From positions 372,001 through 436,000 of the forward strand of contig NC_009091.1 of assembly GCF_000015965.1 (NCBI RefSeq): a DNA stretch of 64,000 nucleotides, read 5' to 3'. The notes beneath the pieces were generated by a model. It was not told where the DNA came from, did not search any database, and saw only the letters and a list, made by a program, of their open reading frames with translations. This document shows, piece after piece, positions 36,015-46,064 of the stretch (its first letter is position 1; each line of letters opens with the position of its first letter). Both the position numbers and the translations under genes were made by a program. Source of the DNA: Prochlorococcus marinus str. MIT 9301. Lineage in GTDB: Bacteria; Cyanobacteriota; Cyanobacteriia; PCC-6307; Cyanobiaceae.

Positions 36015-36368
36015 TTAATTTAATGGAATCAGATAAATTGTTTTTGATTCTTTTTTAAGATCGATTTTAAATTCTTGACCAGGTTCTAGACCTAATTTTT
36101 TGGTGTAGGCATGACCAATTAATAGATTCCCATTGCCATGAACTTTAGTTTTGAATTCCGTCTGTCTGCCTCTTGAAGCTCTATTACCATTTTTACCCTG
36201 ACGACCATTTCCTATTTTGTAACCCTTAGCTTCAATAAGCGCCCTATAAAAACTTTTTCTTAAGATTCTTCCACTAGGACCTACGTACCCACAACTTTTG
36301 GCAATCTCATCTTCAGATTTTTTACTTAATAATTTTGCTTTTTCAAGAAGTTCTTTTCCTTCTAGCAT
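36015..36368 (-). CDS. Cyanobacterial AbrB-family (cyAbrB) transcriptional regulator
   Basis: A 117-residue protein of the cyAbrB family, small DNA-binding regulators linked to carbon-nitrogen balance in other cyanobacteria. The N-terminal helix (LEGKELLEKAKLLSKKSE) is followed by GYVGPSGRILRKSFYRALIEAKGY and the C-terminal AbrB-like fold around GNLLIGHAYTKKLGLEPGQEF. It is highly basic. It is downstream of ribE (convergent) and upstream of nothing close on its own strand. Two cyAbrB copies are typical per genome; which one this is cannot be told. Confidence 0.92.
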   Translation of the reverse strand: MLEGKELLEKAKLLSKKSEDEIAKSCGYVGPSGRILRKSFYRALIEAKGYKIGNGRQGKNGNRASRGRQTEFKTKVHGNGNLLIGHAYTKKLGLEPGQEFKIDLKKESKTIYLIPLN

Positions 36369-36465
36369 TATCTGACAAATTTCTAATTATATATTCTTAC
36401 TAAAAAGGAGAACTGTGGCAATACAAATTAATAAAAAATATATTTAATTTTTAAAATATATTTTT

Positions 36466-37068
36466 TTATAAAAGATACAAAATAATAAATAAAATAACCC
36501 ATATTCCATCTACAAAATGCCAGTACAATTCAACAGCTTCCAAAGGGAACATATTTTGACTTGTTAATCTTCCGCTCTTGATTCTCGATTGCCAAGCAAT
36601 AATTAAAATCATTAAAGTTCCTAAAGTGACGTGTAATCCATGAAAACCAGTAAGAGCATAAAAAGTACTTGCAAATAAATTATCGGTTAATCCAAAAGGT
36701 AAATGAAAATATTCAAATAATTGACATATTAAAAATATAATTCCAAGAAAAGCAGTAAAAAATAACCATTTTTGGGATTCAGAGTTTTTATCTTTTAAAA
36801 GTGCTTTGCCGGCTTTATGGAAAGTTGCACTACTAACAAGTAACAAAATTGTATTGAGTGTAGGTATTGGGAGTTCTAATTCATAAATAGCACCATCAGG
36901 TAATGGATTTACTGCTTTGTATGTTAAATAAGCAGCAAAGAATCCAGCAAAAGTCATTCCATCCGCAATTAGGAAAGTTATAAGACCAAACATTCTGAAG
37001 TCTTCATGTGTTTCGTTGACTTCAGAATTATTTTTTTGAATTTCTTTTGAGCTATCAAGAGTTGTCAT
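36466..37068 (-). CDS. ctaE: Cytochrome c oxidase subunit III
   Basis: This 200-residue membrane protein has about five helices, fitting the short cyanobacterial CoxC/CtaE form. MFGLITFLIADGMTFAGFFAAYLTYK and FHGLHVTLGTLMILIIAWQ are diagnostic of subunit III. It is the last gene of the ctaC-ctaD-ctaE run on the minus strand, 6 bases after ctaD. Together they form the aa3-type terminal oxidase for respiration in the thylakoid or plasma membrane. Confidence 0.96.
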   Translation of the reverse strand: MTTLDSSKEIQKNNSEVNETHEDFRMFGLITFLIADGMTFAGFFAAYLTYKAVNPLPDGAIYELELPIPTLNTILLLVSSATFHKAGKALLKDKNSESQKWLFFTAFLGIIFLICQLFEYFHLPFGLTDNLFASTFYALTGFHGLHVTLGTLMILIIAWQSRIKSGRLTSQNMFPLEAVELYWHFVDGIWVILFIILYLL

Positions 37069-37074
37069 ATGTTT

Positions 37075-38700
37075 TTATTTTAGTTCAGAAATTTCCTTAC
37101 CATAACCATAGGGTTCTTCAACTAATGGAGCTTCTCCTTCCCAATTTTCAACTGGAGGTGGAGAAGATGTTAACCACTCAGGTGTAAGAGCATTCCAAGG
37201 GTTATCTCCAGCATCTTTTCCATTTCTCACACTAAGGAATACATTAATTAAAAAAGGAATTGTACTTATAGCCATCAAAAGAGCCCCAAGGCTACTAATT
37301 TGATTAACGAACTGGAATTGAGGATCATATTCTGCAACTCTTCTTGGCATTCCATTTAAACCAAGCCAATGTTGAGGAGCAAAGCACAAGTTAAATCCAA
37401 TAAAAGTAATGATAAAATGTAAAATTCCTAATTTTTCATTGAGCATTTTTCCAGTTACTTTGGGGAACCAATGATAAATTGAAGAGAAAATAATGAAGAC
37501 AGTCCCTCCATAAACTATGTAATGAAAATGGGCGACAACAAAATAGGTATCATGTACGTGAATATCGAAAGGTACCTGTGCCAAAGCAACTCCTGTAATA
37601 CCTCCAAAAACGAAATTTATAATAAATCCACAAGAGAATAACATTGCACTATTTATGGAAATTTTTCCTCCCCATAATGTTGCAACCCAATTAAAAAATT
37701 TTATACCCGTTGGAACAGCGATAAATGCTGTGGCAATTGTAAAGAACAATCTCATCCAAGGGGGCGTTCCACTTGTAAACATGTGATGCGCCCAAACAAC
37801 TAGACCTAAAACTACTATCCCCATTATTGAAAAAACCATTGTTGTATATCCGAAAAGTGGTTTTCTAGCATGTACAGGAAGTATTTCACTAACTAAACCA
37901 AAGGCTGGAAGGACCATAATGTATACAGCTGGATGAGAATAAAACCAAAATAAATGCTGATAAACTACGACATTGCCTCCTAAAACAGGATTGAAAAACC
38001 CAGTATTAGCAATGATATCGAAGCTAAGAAGAATTAAAGTGCCTGCTAAAACAGGAGTTGACAAAACAACTAATAGACTTGTTCCAAGCATTGCCCAACA
38101 ATACATTGGCAATTGCATTAGTTTTAATCCTGGCCTTCTTAATTTGATAATGGTGGCTATAAAGTTTATTCCACCAAATATAGAACTGCCTCCAAGTAAT
38201 AGAACGCTCAGAATCCAAATAATTTGTCCAGATTGAGGAGTAGTTATGCTTAAAGGTGGATAAGCCGTCCATCCAGCCTGAGCAGCACCCTCAACAAAAT
38301 AGCTTGCTACCAACATCAAACCTGAAGGAGGAATTAACCAAAAAGCTACGGCATTTAATCTTGGGAATGCCATATCTCTCGCGCCTACATAAAATGGAAT
38401 TAAATAATTTCCAAAAGCACCGTTTACTACTGGCACTATCCAAAGGAATATCATTATTGTTCCGTGTAAAGTTAAAACTTGGTTATAAACATCTCTTGGC
38501 ATGAAATCAGACATTGGACTGGCTAGTTCAATTCTTATAGCGCTCGCTAAGCTTCCTCCTATTAAATAGAAGAGGAAACCACAAACCAAATATTGTATCC
38601 CAATTACTTTATGATCAAGGCTAAAACTAAAGTATCTAAGCCAGCCTTTAGGTTGAAGGCTTTCATTATTAGTTTTTTGTGGATCAATTGATATTGTCAT
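37075..38700 (-). CDS. ctaD: Cytochrome c oxidase subunit I
   Basis: This is the catalytic subunit of the aa3-type oxidase, with 541 residues and about twelve helices. Haem and copper ligands are visible: His in LTLHGTIMIF, the Cu_B region WFYSHPAVYIMVLPAFG (His and crosslinked Tyr), WAHHMFTSG, and HDTYFVVAHFHYIVYGG. It overlaps the end of ctaC by 4 bases and precedes ctaE by 6, so it is part of one operon. The motif set is complete, and the protein should be active. Confidence 0.98.
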   Translation of the reverse strand: MTISIDPQKTNNESLQPKGWLRYFSFSLDHKVIGIQYLVCGFLFYLIGGSLASAIRIELASPMSDFMPRDVYNQVLTLHGTIMIFLWIVPVVNGAFGNYLIPFYVGARDMAFPRLNAVAFWLIPPSGLMLVASYFVEGAAQAGWTAYPPLSITTPQSGQIIWILSVLLLGGSSIFGGINFIATIIKLRRPGLKLMQLPMYCWAMLGTSLLVVLSTPVLAGTLILLSFDIIANTGFFNPVLGGNVVVYQHLFWFYSHPAVYIMVLPAFGLVSEILPVHARKPLFGYTTMVFSIMGIVVLGLVVWAHHMFTSGTPPWMRLFFTIATAFIAVPTGIKFFNWVATLWGGKISINSAMLFSCGFIINFVFGGITGVALAQVPFDIHVHDTYFVVAHFHYIVYGGTVFIIFSSIYHWFPKVTGKMLNEKLGILHFIITFIGFNLCFAPQHWLGLNGMPRRVAEYDPQFQFVNQISSLGALLMAISTIPFLINVFLSVRNGKDAGDNPWNALTPEWLTSSPPPVENWEGEAPLVEEPYGYGKEISELK

Positions 38701-39500
38701 AAATTTACCTCAGGTTTTTTATTTTTGTTAAACCATTCGTTGTAATCAGATTCTTCTTCAACAATTATGGAGGCTCTCATCCCTCCATGATATGGGCCAC
38801 ATAATTCTGCGCAAATTATCGGATATTTTCCTACTTTTGTAGGAGTGAAATTTAGAATAGTAGGTTGCCCAGGAATAATATCCTGTTTAATTCTGAACTC
38901 TGGCACCCAAAAAGCATGAATGACATCTTTGGATTCCATCTTCATTGATACTTTTTGATCAACAGGAACGTGTAGTTCTCCTGATATGAAATTGCCCTTG
39001 GGATAATTGAATAGAAATGCAAATTGCATAGCTGAAACTTCAATTGATAAATTATTTATTGCTATTTCATTATCAGAAGTTTGACTTATTCCAGCCCATA
39101 TTTTTTCAGAATTAGAACTCATCATTTCGTGGTTATGATTTAGTTCTTTCATACCTCCCATTCGATCGTAGATGTTGTAGCTATATAAACCTATTAACAA
39201 AACAATTATTGAAGGAATAATTGTCCATACAATTTCTAAGCTTAAATTTCCCTCTAAAGCTATACCATCACCTATCTGATCATTTCTTTTCCTAAATCTA
39301 AATAAGCTATAAATAACAGCTATTGTCATTCCTATAAAAATAATTAATCCAATGATGAAAAGAATTTTAAAAAGTTCATCGTAAATTGGTGCATTAATAC
39401 TTGCTTCCGTTGGGAGCAAATTTACATTAAAACCAATCCAAAAAGATATAGCAAAAACAAGTGAAATAGTTAGTATTAAATAAATGTTTTTATTTAACAA
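38697..39500 (-). CDS. ctaC: Cytochrome c oxidase subunit II
   Basis: This 267-residue protein supplies the binuclear Cu_A site that takes electrons from a c-type cytochrome or plastocyanin. Two N-terminal membrane helices (about 7-27 and 48-68) precede a periplasmic/lumenal cupredoxin domain, where CAELCGPYHGGM has the CxxxC, His and Met ligands; the other His is in HAFWVPEF. It is the first gene of ctaC-D-E and is divergent from ctaA over about 260 bases. Confidence 0.97.
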   Translation of the reverse strand: MLNKNIYLILTISLVFAISFWIGFNVNLLPTEASINAPIYDELFKILFIIGLIIFIGMTIAVIYSLFRFRKRNDQIGDGIALEGNLSLEIVWTIIPSIIVLLIGLYSYNIYDRMGGMKELNHNHEMMSSNSEKIWAGISQTSDNEIAINNLSIEVSAMQFAFLFNYPKGNFISGELHVPVDQKVSMKMESKDVIHAFWVPEFRIKQDIIPGQPTILNFTPTKVGKYPIICAELCGPYHGGMRASIIVEEESDYNEWFNKNKKPEVNL

Positions 39501-39763
39501 TTGATCTCAAAAAATATGTTTTTATATTTTCAAGATATTCAATTTTTTTAATCCTGCATCCTTTGTTAATAGAAAAACATTTAAATTCACAACTTCTTAA
39601 GATTTAGGAAATAAAAGACGTATTATTAATAACTTTTTAGAGTTAATTGTCAGGGAAAAAAGATTAAATTAGAAAATTATTTTTTAAATTAAACATATTA
39701 ATTTTTAATTAATGTTTGGTTTTTGAATCTAATTTATTATGCAAAATAATAGGTTTTATCCAT

Positions 39764-40690
39764 TTGATTAATAACCAATTATATAAATCAAAATATCTGA
39801 CAATTTTTAAAAGGTTGGGAAGTCATAGTGTATTTGCACTTATCGCACTAATCGTAATTGGAGGTGCTACGAGAGTCATGGAGGCAGGACTTGCCTGTCC
39901 AGATTGGCCATTATGTTATGGATCTTTTTTGCCTTTTAAACATATGAACCTAAGAGTATTTCTAGAGTGGTTTCATCGTCTAGATGCTTTTCTGGTTGGA
40001 ATATTAATTCTTTTTAAATTTACGCTTTCAATTATTTGGAAAAATGAAATTCCAAATTGGTTACCTAAAACTTATTCATTATTACTTTTTCTCGTTATTG
40101 TCCAAGGATCCTTTGGAGCTTTAACAGTAATAAATCTGCTTGATTCATATACTGTTACTGGCCATCTCTTAATAGCTTTTCTACTTCTCATTACAACAAT
40201 TTCAATAAATCAAAATTTAGAAAATGACTACATTGAAGAGCCTTTAATTTGGTGGAGATTATTATTTTTTGTTCCTCTTTTACTTACTCTGATTCAATCT
40301 TTTATTGGCGTAAGGCTTTCATCAACCTGGTCAGCGCACATTTGCTTATCTTTTAATAAACAATGTCTAATTCTAAATACACATAAATTATTTGCTTTTC
40401 CAATTGCTTTCTCAATTTTATTGATTATTGCTATTGCAATTTATAAGAGAAGTTTGCTTGATGAAAATTGGAAATATCTCACAACACTTATTTTTCTCTT
40501 GTTTTCCCAAATTACTTTGGGTGTTTTAAGTCTTAAAACAAATTTAAATGAACCTATTTTTATTATCGGTCATCAACTTAACGCCTCTTTATTTATTGCG
40601 ATATTAACAACATTAATTTTTAGAAATCCTTTTACCAAAAAAAGTCCAAACCACTCCCTTAATCCCCAAACGGTTGGTATCAACTCATGA
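39764..40690 (+). CDS. ctaA: Haem A synthase (COX15/CtaA)
   Basis: CtaA oxidises haem O to haem A for the aa3 oxidase in the membrane. The protein has about eight helices; [21 protein letters not shown] near the first helix, HRLDAFLVG and HKLFAFPIA carry the haem-binding histidines. I place the start at the TTG at 39764 (308 residues, with weak AGG upstream) over a longer TTG at 39716; neither is certain. It overlaps ctaB by 4 bases. It sits beside its target operon ctaCDE in divergent orientation. Confidence 0.93.
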
Positions 40691-41688
40691 ACAGTAGTAA
40701 CTTAGAAAACTTGAACTATAAATCTTCAATTAGGGATGAAGTTGTACCTTCAAGAAAAAGATTAACTTTGCCGCCCTGGCTTGAAGTAGCGAAACCTAGA
40801 TTAATCCCACTTTTACTGGCTACAACTTTGGGAGGAATGGCTTTAACAGAAGAATGGCCTTTGTCTTCCCCAAAACTTATCTGCACTTTGGGAGGGGGCG
40901 CTTTGGCAGCAGCAGCAGCAGGAGCTCTTAATTGCTTGTGGGAAATGGAATTAGATAAGCGTATGACAAGAACTAGCAAAAGAGCCTTACCAGCAGGAAA
41001 GTTGTCATCTCAGACTGTATTTTTAGCCGCTGTATCATGTACTTTGGCAGCTTCGATGCTTTTAGTAAGTGGTGTAAATTATTTGGCTGCGGGTTTAACT
41101 CTTCTTGGTTTATTTAGCTACGTAATTTTATATACAGTTATTTTGAAACCTCGTACAACAAAAAATATTGTTTTCGGAGGAGTTGCTGGTGCGATACCGC
41201 CCTTAGTTGGAGCGTCTGCTGCCACAGGGCATGTAGGACTTAGTGGTTGGTGGTTGTTTGGTTTAGTAATGTTATGGACCCCAGCTCATTTTTGGGCACT
41301 TGCAATTTTGTTGAAGGATGATTATGCATCTGTTGGTATTCCTATGCTTCCTTCTGTTAAAGGATCTGTTTTTACTGCTAAAGCTATTTCTCGTTACGGA
41401 TGGGCAACAGTTTTAATGAGTATTATGGGAGTCTTTGCTTTACCTGAAGGGGGTCTCTTATACGGAATTATGTTATTGCCGTTTAATGGAAGACTTTTGC
41501 AATTAATAAATGAATTAAAGAAATCTCCTGATGATCTTTCAAGAGCAAAGTCTCTTTTTAGGTGGTCTATTCTCTACATGTTTGGCATTTGTCTTTTGTT
41601 ATTAATTTCCAGGACCCAACTATCCGTAGAATTTGAGCAGCAATCTATGCAAATATTTTTATCTATTGTATCCCTGCTTAGTAATTAA
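40687..41688 (+). CDS. ctaB: Haem O synthase (protohaem farnesyltransferase)
   Basis: CtaB is a UbiA-family membrane prenyltransferase that adds farnesyl to protohaem IX, giving haem O, the substrate of CtaA. This 333-residue protein has the [19 protein letters not shown] motif (NxxxDxxxD), about nine helices, and [18 protein letters not shown] as the second motif. The gene overlaps ctaA by 4 bases and leads to an ABC-2 exporter 36 bases downstream on the same strand. The pair serves the adjacent ctaCDE oxidase. Confidence 0.97.
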
Positions 41689-41727
41689 ATTAGATGTAAA
41701 ATGTTTTTTAAGTAAATAGTAAGTTTG

Positions 41728-42744
41728 ATGAATTATATAAAAGTTAAAGGGCTCTCAAAATCTTATTCAGATATCAATGCATTAAAAAATTTATCAATGG
41801 AAATTCAAGCTGGCACATTATTCGGAATACTAGGTCCAAATGGTGCTGGCAAATCAACACTAATAAAAATACTCGCTACTTTAATAGAGCCTGATAGTGG
41901 AGAAGTTTTTATAAATAATATTAATCTGATAAAAAATTCCAGGAAAATTAGAGAATTAATTGGTTATGTTGCCCAAGACATTGCACTTGATAAAATATTA
42001 ACTGGACGAGAGCTTTTGGACTTTCAATCAGATTTATATCACATCAACAAAAATAAAAAATTTGAGAGGATAAATCAATTAATAGATCAATTAGAAATGA
42101 ATGATTGGATTGATCGTAAGTGTGGAACTTACTCAGGGGGAATGAAAAGAAGAATAGATCTGGCAGCTGGACTTTTACATTTACCCCAAGTATTAATTTT
42201 GGATGAACCTACAGTTGGTTTAGATATTGAAAGTAGAAATATTATATGGCAACTTTTGAAAGATTTGAGAAATAATGGAATGACCATTATTTTAAGTAGT
42301 CACTATCTTGATGAAATAGATAAATTGGCTGACAGATTAGTGATAATTGATGATGGAAGAGTTATAGCAAAAGGGACTCCTGCAGAGCTCAAAAATAAAT
42401 TAGGAGGAGATAGAGTAACTTTGAAAGTAAGAGAATTTAGTAATCAGGAAGAAGCAAAAAATATATGTAAAATTTTATCTTCAATAGATGGAATTAGTCA
42501 GATTATCATAAATGAAGCTCAAGGTTTCTCGATAAATTTCGTAGCAAATAAGCAAAAAGATTTACTTACGAAGCTAAAAGTGGAATTGGCCTTCTCAAAG
42601 TTTGAAATTTTTTCTCTTACCCAAAGTCAGCCAAGCTTGGATGATGTATATCTTCAGGCAACTGGGAAAACATTATTGGACGCTGAAATTTCTATGGCAG
42701 GGAAAAGAGACTTTAAAAAAGAATCAAAGCAATCCATGCGATAA
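41728..42744 (+). CDS. ABC-2-type exporter ATP-binding protein (DrrA-like)
   Basis: This 338-residue protein has an ABC ATPase of the daunorubicin-resistance type with a C-terminal extension. Walker A is GPNGAGKST, the signature YSGGMKRRIDLA, and Walker B LILDEPTVGLD; the H-loop is ILSSHYLDE. The ATG at 41728 is used; a preceding TTG adds one residue. It is followed by its permease 49 bases downstream. The cargo is unknown, and it may not be an antibiotic. The cluster follows ctaA-ctaB, which may be functional or simply conserved. Confidence 0.92.
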   Translation: MNYIKVKGLSKSYSDINALKNLSMEIQAGTLFGILGPNGAGKSTLIKILATLIEPDSGEVFINNINLIKNSRKIRELIGYVAQDIALDKILTGRELLDFQSDLYHINKNKKFERINQLIDQLEMNDWIDRKCGTYSGGMKRRIDLAAGLLHLPQVLILDEPTVGLDIESRNIIWQLLKDLRNNGMTIILSSHYLDEIDKLADRLVIIDDGRVIAKGTPAELKNKLGGDRVTLKVREFSNQEEAKNICKILSSIDGISQIIINEAQGFSINFVANKQKDLLTKLKVELAFSKFEIFSLTQSQPSLDDVYLQATGKTLLDAEISMAGKRDFKKESKQSMR

Positions 42745-42793
42745 AAAAAACTTTTGGTTAACTAACTATAATGAATAGTAATTACTGCTAATT

Positions 42794-43618
42794 ATGGAAT
42801 TACAACCGTATAATTTATTTTTTTTATATCAAGAAACATTTGCCTTAACAAAGAGATTATTTATTCAATTAAAAAGGAGACCATCAACTCTTTTAGCAGG
42901 AATATTACAACCAATAATTTGGCTTTTTTTATTTGGGGCATTATTTTCTAAAGCTCCTGAAGGTTTTTTACCAGGAGTTGATTCTTATGGGAATTTTTTA
43001 GGAGCAGGACTTATTGTTTTTACTGCTTTTAGCGGAGCCCTAAACTCTGGTCTTCCTTTAATGTTTGATAGAGAGTTTGGATTTCTTAATAGATTACTTG
43101 TGGCTCCTTTAACCAGTAGATTATCCATAGTTTTATCTTCTTTTTTTTACATAACAATTTTGAGCTTTGTTCAGAGTATTGTAATAATGATTGTTTCATA
43201 CATTTTGGGTTATGGATGGCCTAACCTATATGGTTTAGGAATTGTATTTACAACACTAATTTTATTAGTTCTTTTTGTGACATCAATAAGTTTATGTTTA
43301 GCGTTTGTTTTGCCTGGACATATTGAACTAATCGCTCTTATATTCGTAATAAATTTACCTCTTTTATTTGCGAGTACTGCTTTAGCTCCAATCTCTTTTA
43401 TGCCAAATTGGCTGGGCTGGTTGGCTTCATTAAATCCATTAACTTTTGCTATTGAACCTATTAGGACTGCCTATACACAAACTATGGATTTAGAATTAGT
43501 GGCTTTACATGCCCCATATGGTGATTTAACTTGTAAGAGTTGTATCTCGATTTTATTTTCTTTAACAGTTTTTTCCTTGATTATTATAAGGCCTCTGTTA
43601 AATAGAAAGTTAAATTAG
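42794..43618 (+). CDS. ABC-2-type transporter permease
   Basis: This 274-residue membrane protein has about six helices of the ABC-2 permease fold, with RPSTLLAGILQPIIWLFLFGALF at the start and LIFVINLPLLFASTALAPISFMP later, followed by WLGWLASLNPLTFAIEPIR, a typical segment. It pairs with the DrrA-like ATPase 49 bases upstream. The substrate is unknown. It leads to a repeat-bearing ORF 7 bases downstream. In this family the ATPase-permease pair exports lipids, drugs or polysaccharide precursors. Confidence 0.9.
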   Translation: MELQPYNLFFLYQETFALTKRLFIQLKRRPSTLLAGILQPIIWLFLFGALFSKAPEGFLPGVDSYGNFLGAGLIVFTAFSGALNSGLPLMFDREFGFLNRLLVAPLTSRLSIVLSSFFYITILSFVQSIVIMIVSYILGYGWPNLYGLGIVFTTLILLVLFVTSISLCLAFVLPGHIELIALIFVINLPLLFASTALAPISFMPNWLGWLASLNPLTFAIEPIRTAYTQTMDLELVALHAPYGDLTCKSCISILFSLTVFSLIIIRPLLNRKLN

Positions 43619-43625
43619 AAATTTT

Positions 43626-44183
43626 ATGCTTTTAAAAAATCATTTAATAGAAGTTTTTAAACAAGCTTCTTTAGAAAATAATTTTTTGCTTAAAGAAAAT
43701 GTTGTTCTTAAGTGGGTCCATAGATTTGGGATTGATTCATTAAATGATTTATTAATCCATAGTTCACTACAAAAAGAAAATCAGCGTGAAGAAGAAAATC
43801 AAGAACATATATCCTTAATTGACGAAGTGCATGAAGAAAATCAAGAACATATATCTTTAATTGATGAAGTGCATGAAGAAAATCAAGAACATATATCCTT
43901 AATTGACGAAGTGCATGAAGAAAATCAAGAACATATATCTTTAATTGATGAAGTGCATGAAGAAAATCAAGAACAAATTAAGCTTGAATTATCAAAAACT
44001 TTTGAAAATATTGAAGAAAAAAAGAGGGAATTAAATGACTTGGGAACCGCTAGCATCAATGAAATATCAAGCAAAAATCAAAATTCTAATAAAATAAATC
44101 AATTTACTGAAAATCCAAAATTACCCCTACCTTATATTAAAAATTTAAGAAAGTGGATTAACAACGATAAAAAAGCTAGTTAG
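43626..44183 (+). CDS. Hydrophilic protein with 14-residue tandem repeats, unknown function
   Basis: A 185-residue protein whose N-terminal ~55 residues look folded (VLKWVHRFGIDSLNDLLIHSS), followed by four copies of a 14-residue unit, EENQEHISLIDEVH, at 56-111, then a partial copy. The repeats are acidic and suit an extended coiled coil. The C-terminus ends in a basic KNLRKWINNDKK. I do not recognise the family. It starts 7 bases after the ABC permease and ends 3 bases before the convergent groEL stop. It may be co-transcribed with the exporter. Confidence 0.7.
   Translation: MLLKNHLIEVFKQASLENNFLLKENVVLKWVHRFGIDSLNDLLIHSSLQKENQREEENQEHISLIDEVHEENQEHISLIDEVHEENQEHISLIDEVHEENQEHISLIDEVHEENQEQIKLELSKTFENIEEKKRELNDLGTASINEISSKNQNSNKINQFTENPKLPLPYIKNLRKWINNDKKAS
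43791..43958 (+). repeat. 42-bp tandem repeat with 84-bp higher-order duplication
   Basis: Four 42-base copies follow each other in frame. Copies 1 and 3 share CCTTAATTGACG, while copies 2 and 4 share CTTTAATTGATG, so the array is an 84-base A-B unit repeated twice. Its likely history is divergence of two copies, then duplication of the pair. Confidence 0.92.
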
Positions 44184-44186
44184 CTT

Positions 44187-45932
44187 CTACATCATACCTG
44201 GCATTCCCATGCCACCCATACCTGGCATTCCCATGCCACCCATACCTGGCATTCCCATGCCACCCATACCTGGCATTCCCATGCCACCCATACCTGGCAT
44301 TCCCATGCCACCCATTCCTCCCATTGGATCTGCACCTGGTCCTCCAGGGCCTGCGGCTTCAGGCTCTGGAATGTCTGCCATCGCAACTTCTGTTGTGAGG
44401 AGCATAGCTGCAATAGATACTGAATCTTGAAGAGCTAATCTTATTACTTTGGTTGGATCTAATATCCCTGAATCTTTTAAGTCCTCATATTTTCCTGAAT
44501 TAGCATTAAAGCCTTTGTTAAGTCTTTTAATTTCAGCGACAACTACATCTCCATTAAAACCAGCATTTTTTGCTATTTGTTTGGTGGGTTCCAAGAGGGC
44601 TTCTTTGACTATATTTATCCCTGTTCTTAAATCATCTGTAGATGTTTTACTTAAATTTAAAAGGTCATCTGATATTTCAATTAGAGTTTGTCCTCCTCCA
44701 GAAACAACACCCTCTTCAATAGCAGCTTTCGTAGCATTAAGGGAATCTTCGATTCTCAATTTTTTATACTTCATCTCTGTTTCTGTGGCAGCTCCTACTT
44801 TGATAAGAGCTACTCCTCCAGCTAGTTTGGCTATCCTTTCATTGATTTTATCTTGATCATACTCAGATTCAGTTATATTAACTTCTCTCTTTAATTTCTC
44901 TACTCTCCCTTTAACTAAATCTTTAGTGTCTTCGAAGGCAACAATTGTAGTTTTGTCCTTTGTGATAGTTATTTTTTTTGCTTTACCTAAATCGTTAATC
45001 GATACTTTATCAAGTGTCATCGATTTATCTTCGCTAATTAACTTAGCCCCTGTAAGAATTGCAATATCTTCGAGGGCAGCTTTTCTTCTCTCACCAAATA
45101 ATGGAGCCCTTACGGAAGCAACATTTAAAACCCCACTATTCTTATTTAAAACTAGAGTAGTTAAAGCCTCTCCTTCGATATCTTCAGCAAGAATTAGAAA
45201 AGGTGAGCCTGACTTCTGAATTTCTTCAAGTATTGGAACTAGATCAACTAAAGTTGAGATTTTTTGATCAGTTATTAATATTTTTGGATTTTCAAGTTCA
45301 CAAACTTGTCTTTCTTGGTCCGTTACAAAATATGGAGAACTATAACCTCTATCAAAAGACATACCTTCAGTTATATCTAATTCTGTTTCTAATGATTGCG
45401 ATTCTTCGACAGTTATTACACCATCTGAAGTAACAATATCCATTGCTTTCGAAATTATAGATCCAATTTCTTCATCACCTCCAGCACTAACTGTTGCAAC
45501 TTTTTGGATGTCAGAACCACTTAATGAAATACTTTTGGAACTTAATTTTTCTAAGACAAAAGATAGGCCTGCCTCCATACCTTTTTTTAACTCCATAGGG
45601 TTTGCGCCAGAGGCAATATTTTTCAAACCCTCCTGAACCATCTTCTGAGTCAAAATGGTTGCTGTTGTTGTTCCATCACCAGCACTCTCTTTTGTCTTGG
45701 ATGCAACTTGTTCTATTAATTTCGCACCTAAATTAGAGATGGGGTTTTCAATCTCGATCTCTTTAGCAACTGTAGATCCATCTCTTACTATATCTGGCGA
45801 ACCAAATTTCTTCTCTATTACAACGTTTTTTGCTTTTGGCCCAATAGTAACCTTTACTGCATTAGCTACGAAATTCACACCTTTTTCTAGCGCTTCTCTT
45901 GACTCATTAGAAAAACTTAACTGTTTGGCCAT
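44187..45932 (-). CDS. groL: Chaperonin GroEL (groES-less copy)
   Basis: This 581-residue 60-kDa chaperonin refolds proteins with [33 protein letters not shown] and [13 protein letters not shown] are diagnostic, and the equatorial, intermediate and apical domains are complete. No groES gene lies next to it, so it is probably the second cyanobacterial GroEL (groEL2 type). No CIRCE inverted repeat is seen in the upstream 130 bases. The C-terminal tail has five GGMGMPGM units, longer than the usual GGM tail. The neighbours are a repeat protein and a small membrane ORF. Confidence 0.95.
   Translation of the reverse strand: MAKQLSFSNESREALEKGVNFVANAVKVTIGPKAKNVVIEKKFGSPDIVRDGSTVAKEIEIENPISNLGAKLIEQVASKTKESAGDGTTTATILTQKMVQEGLKNIASGANPMELKKGMEAGLSFVLEKLSSKSISLSGSDIQKVATVSAGGDEEIGSIISKAMDIVTSDGVITVEESQSLETELDITEGMSFDRGYSSPYFVTDQERQVCELENPKILITDQKISTLVDLVPILEEIQKSGSPFLILAEDIEGEALTTLVLNKNSGVLNVASVRAPLFGERRKAALEDIAILTGAKLISEDKSMTLDKVSINDLGKAKKITITKDKTTIVAFEDTKDLVKGRVEKLKREVNITESEYDQDKINERIAKLAGGVALIKVGAATETEMKYKKLRIEDSLNATKAAIEEGVVSGGGQTLIEISDDLLNLSKTSTDDLRTGINIVKEALLEPTKQIAKNAGFNGDVVVAEIKRLNKGFNANSGKYEDLKDSGILDPTKVIRLALQDSVSIAAMLLTTEVAMADIPEPEAAGPGGPGADPMGGMGGMGMPGMGGMGMPGMGGMGMPGMGGMGMPGMGGMGMPGMM
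44193..44312 (-). repeat. Five identical 24-bp repeats in the groEL 3' end
   Basis: Five copies of a 24-base unit encoding GGMGMPGM are essentially identical at the DNA level. The array lies right at the end of the coding region, before the last Met codon and the TAG stop. Confidence 0.92.
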
Positions 45933-46064
45933 GTTTACTCGATCTTTATTCCTATTCTAATCTCCCATAGAATCATTTTTAAGGGATATTTAATTAAGTG
46001 GGGAAAGCCGAATTTCTTTTTAATGAGACATACAAATTAACTCAAATAAGAGTATCTTTAAGTT

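Noticed and set aside
30836-44312. Direct repeats that might look like CRISPR (30836-31093, 43791-43958, 44193-44312)
   Set aside because: They are contiguous, in frame and protein-coding, with no variable spacers and no cas genes.
44209-44430. An open plus-strand frame with Pro-rich repeats opposite the groEL tail
   Set aside because: It mirrors the groEL Gly-Met repeats; the open frame follows from the repeat composition, with no own signals.
45933-46060. A CIRCE (HrcA) operator upstream of groEL
   Set aside because: No TTAGCACTC-N9-GAGTGCTAA-like repeat is visible.
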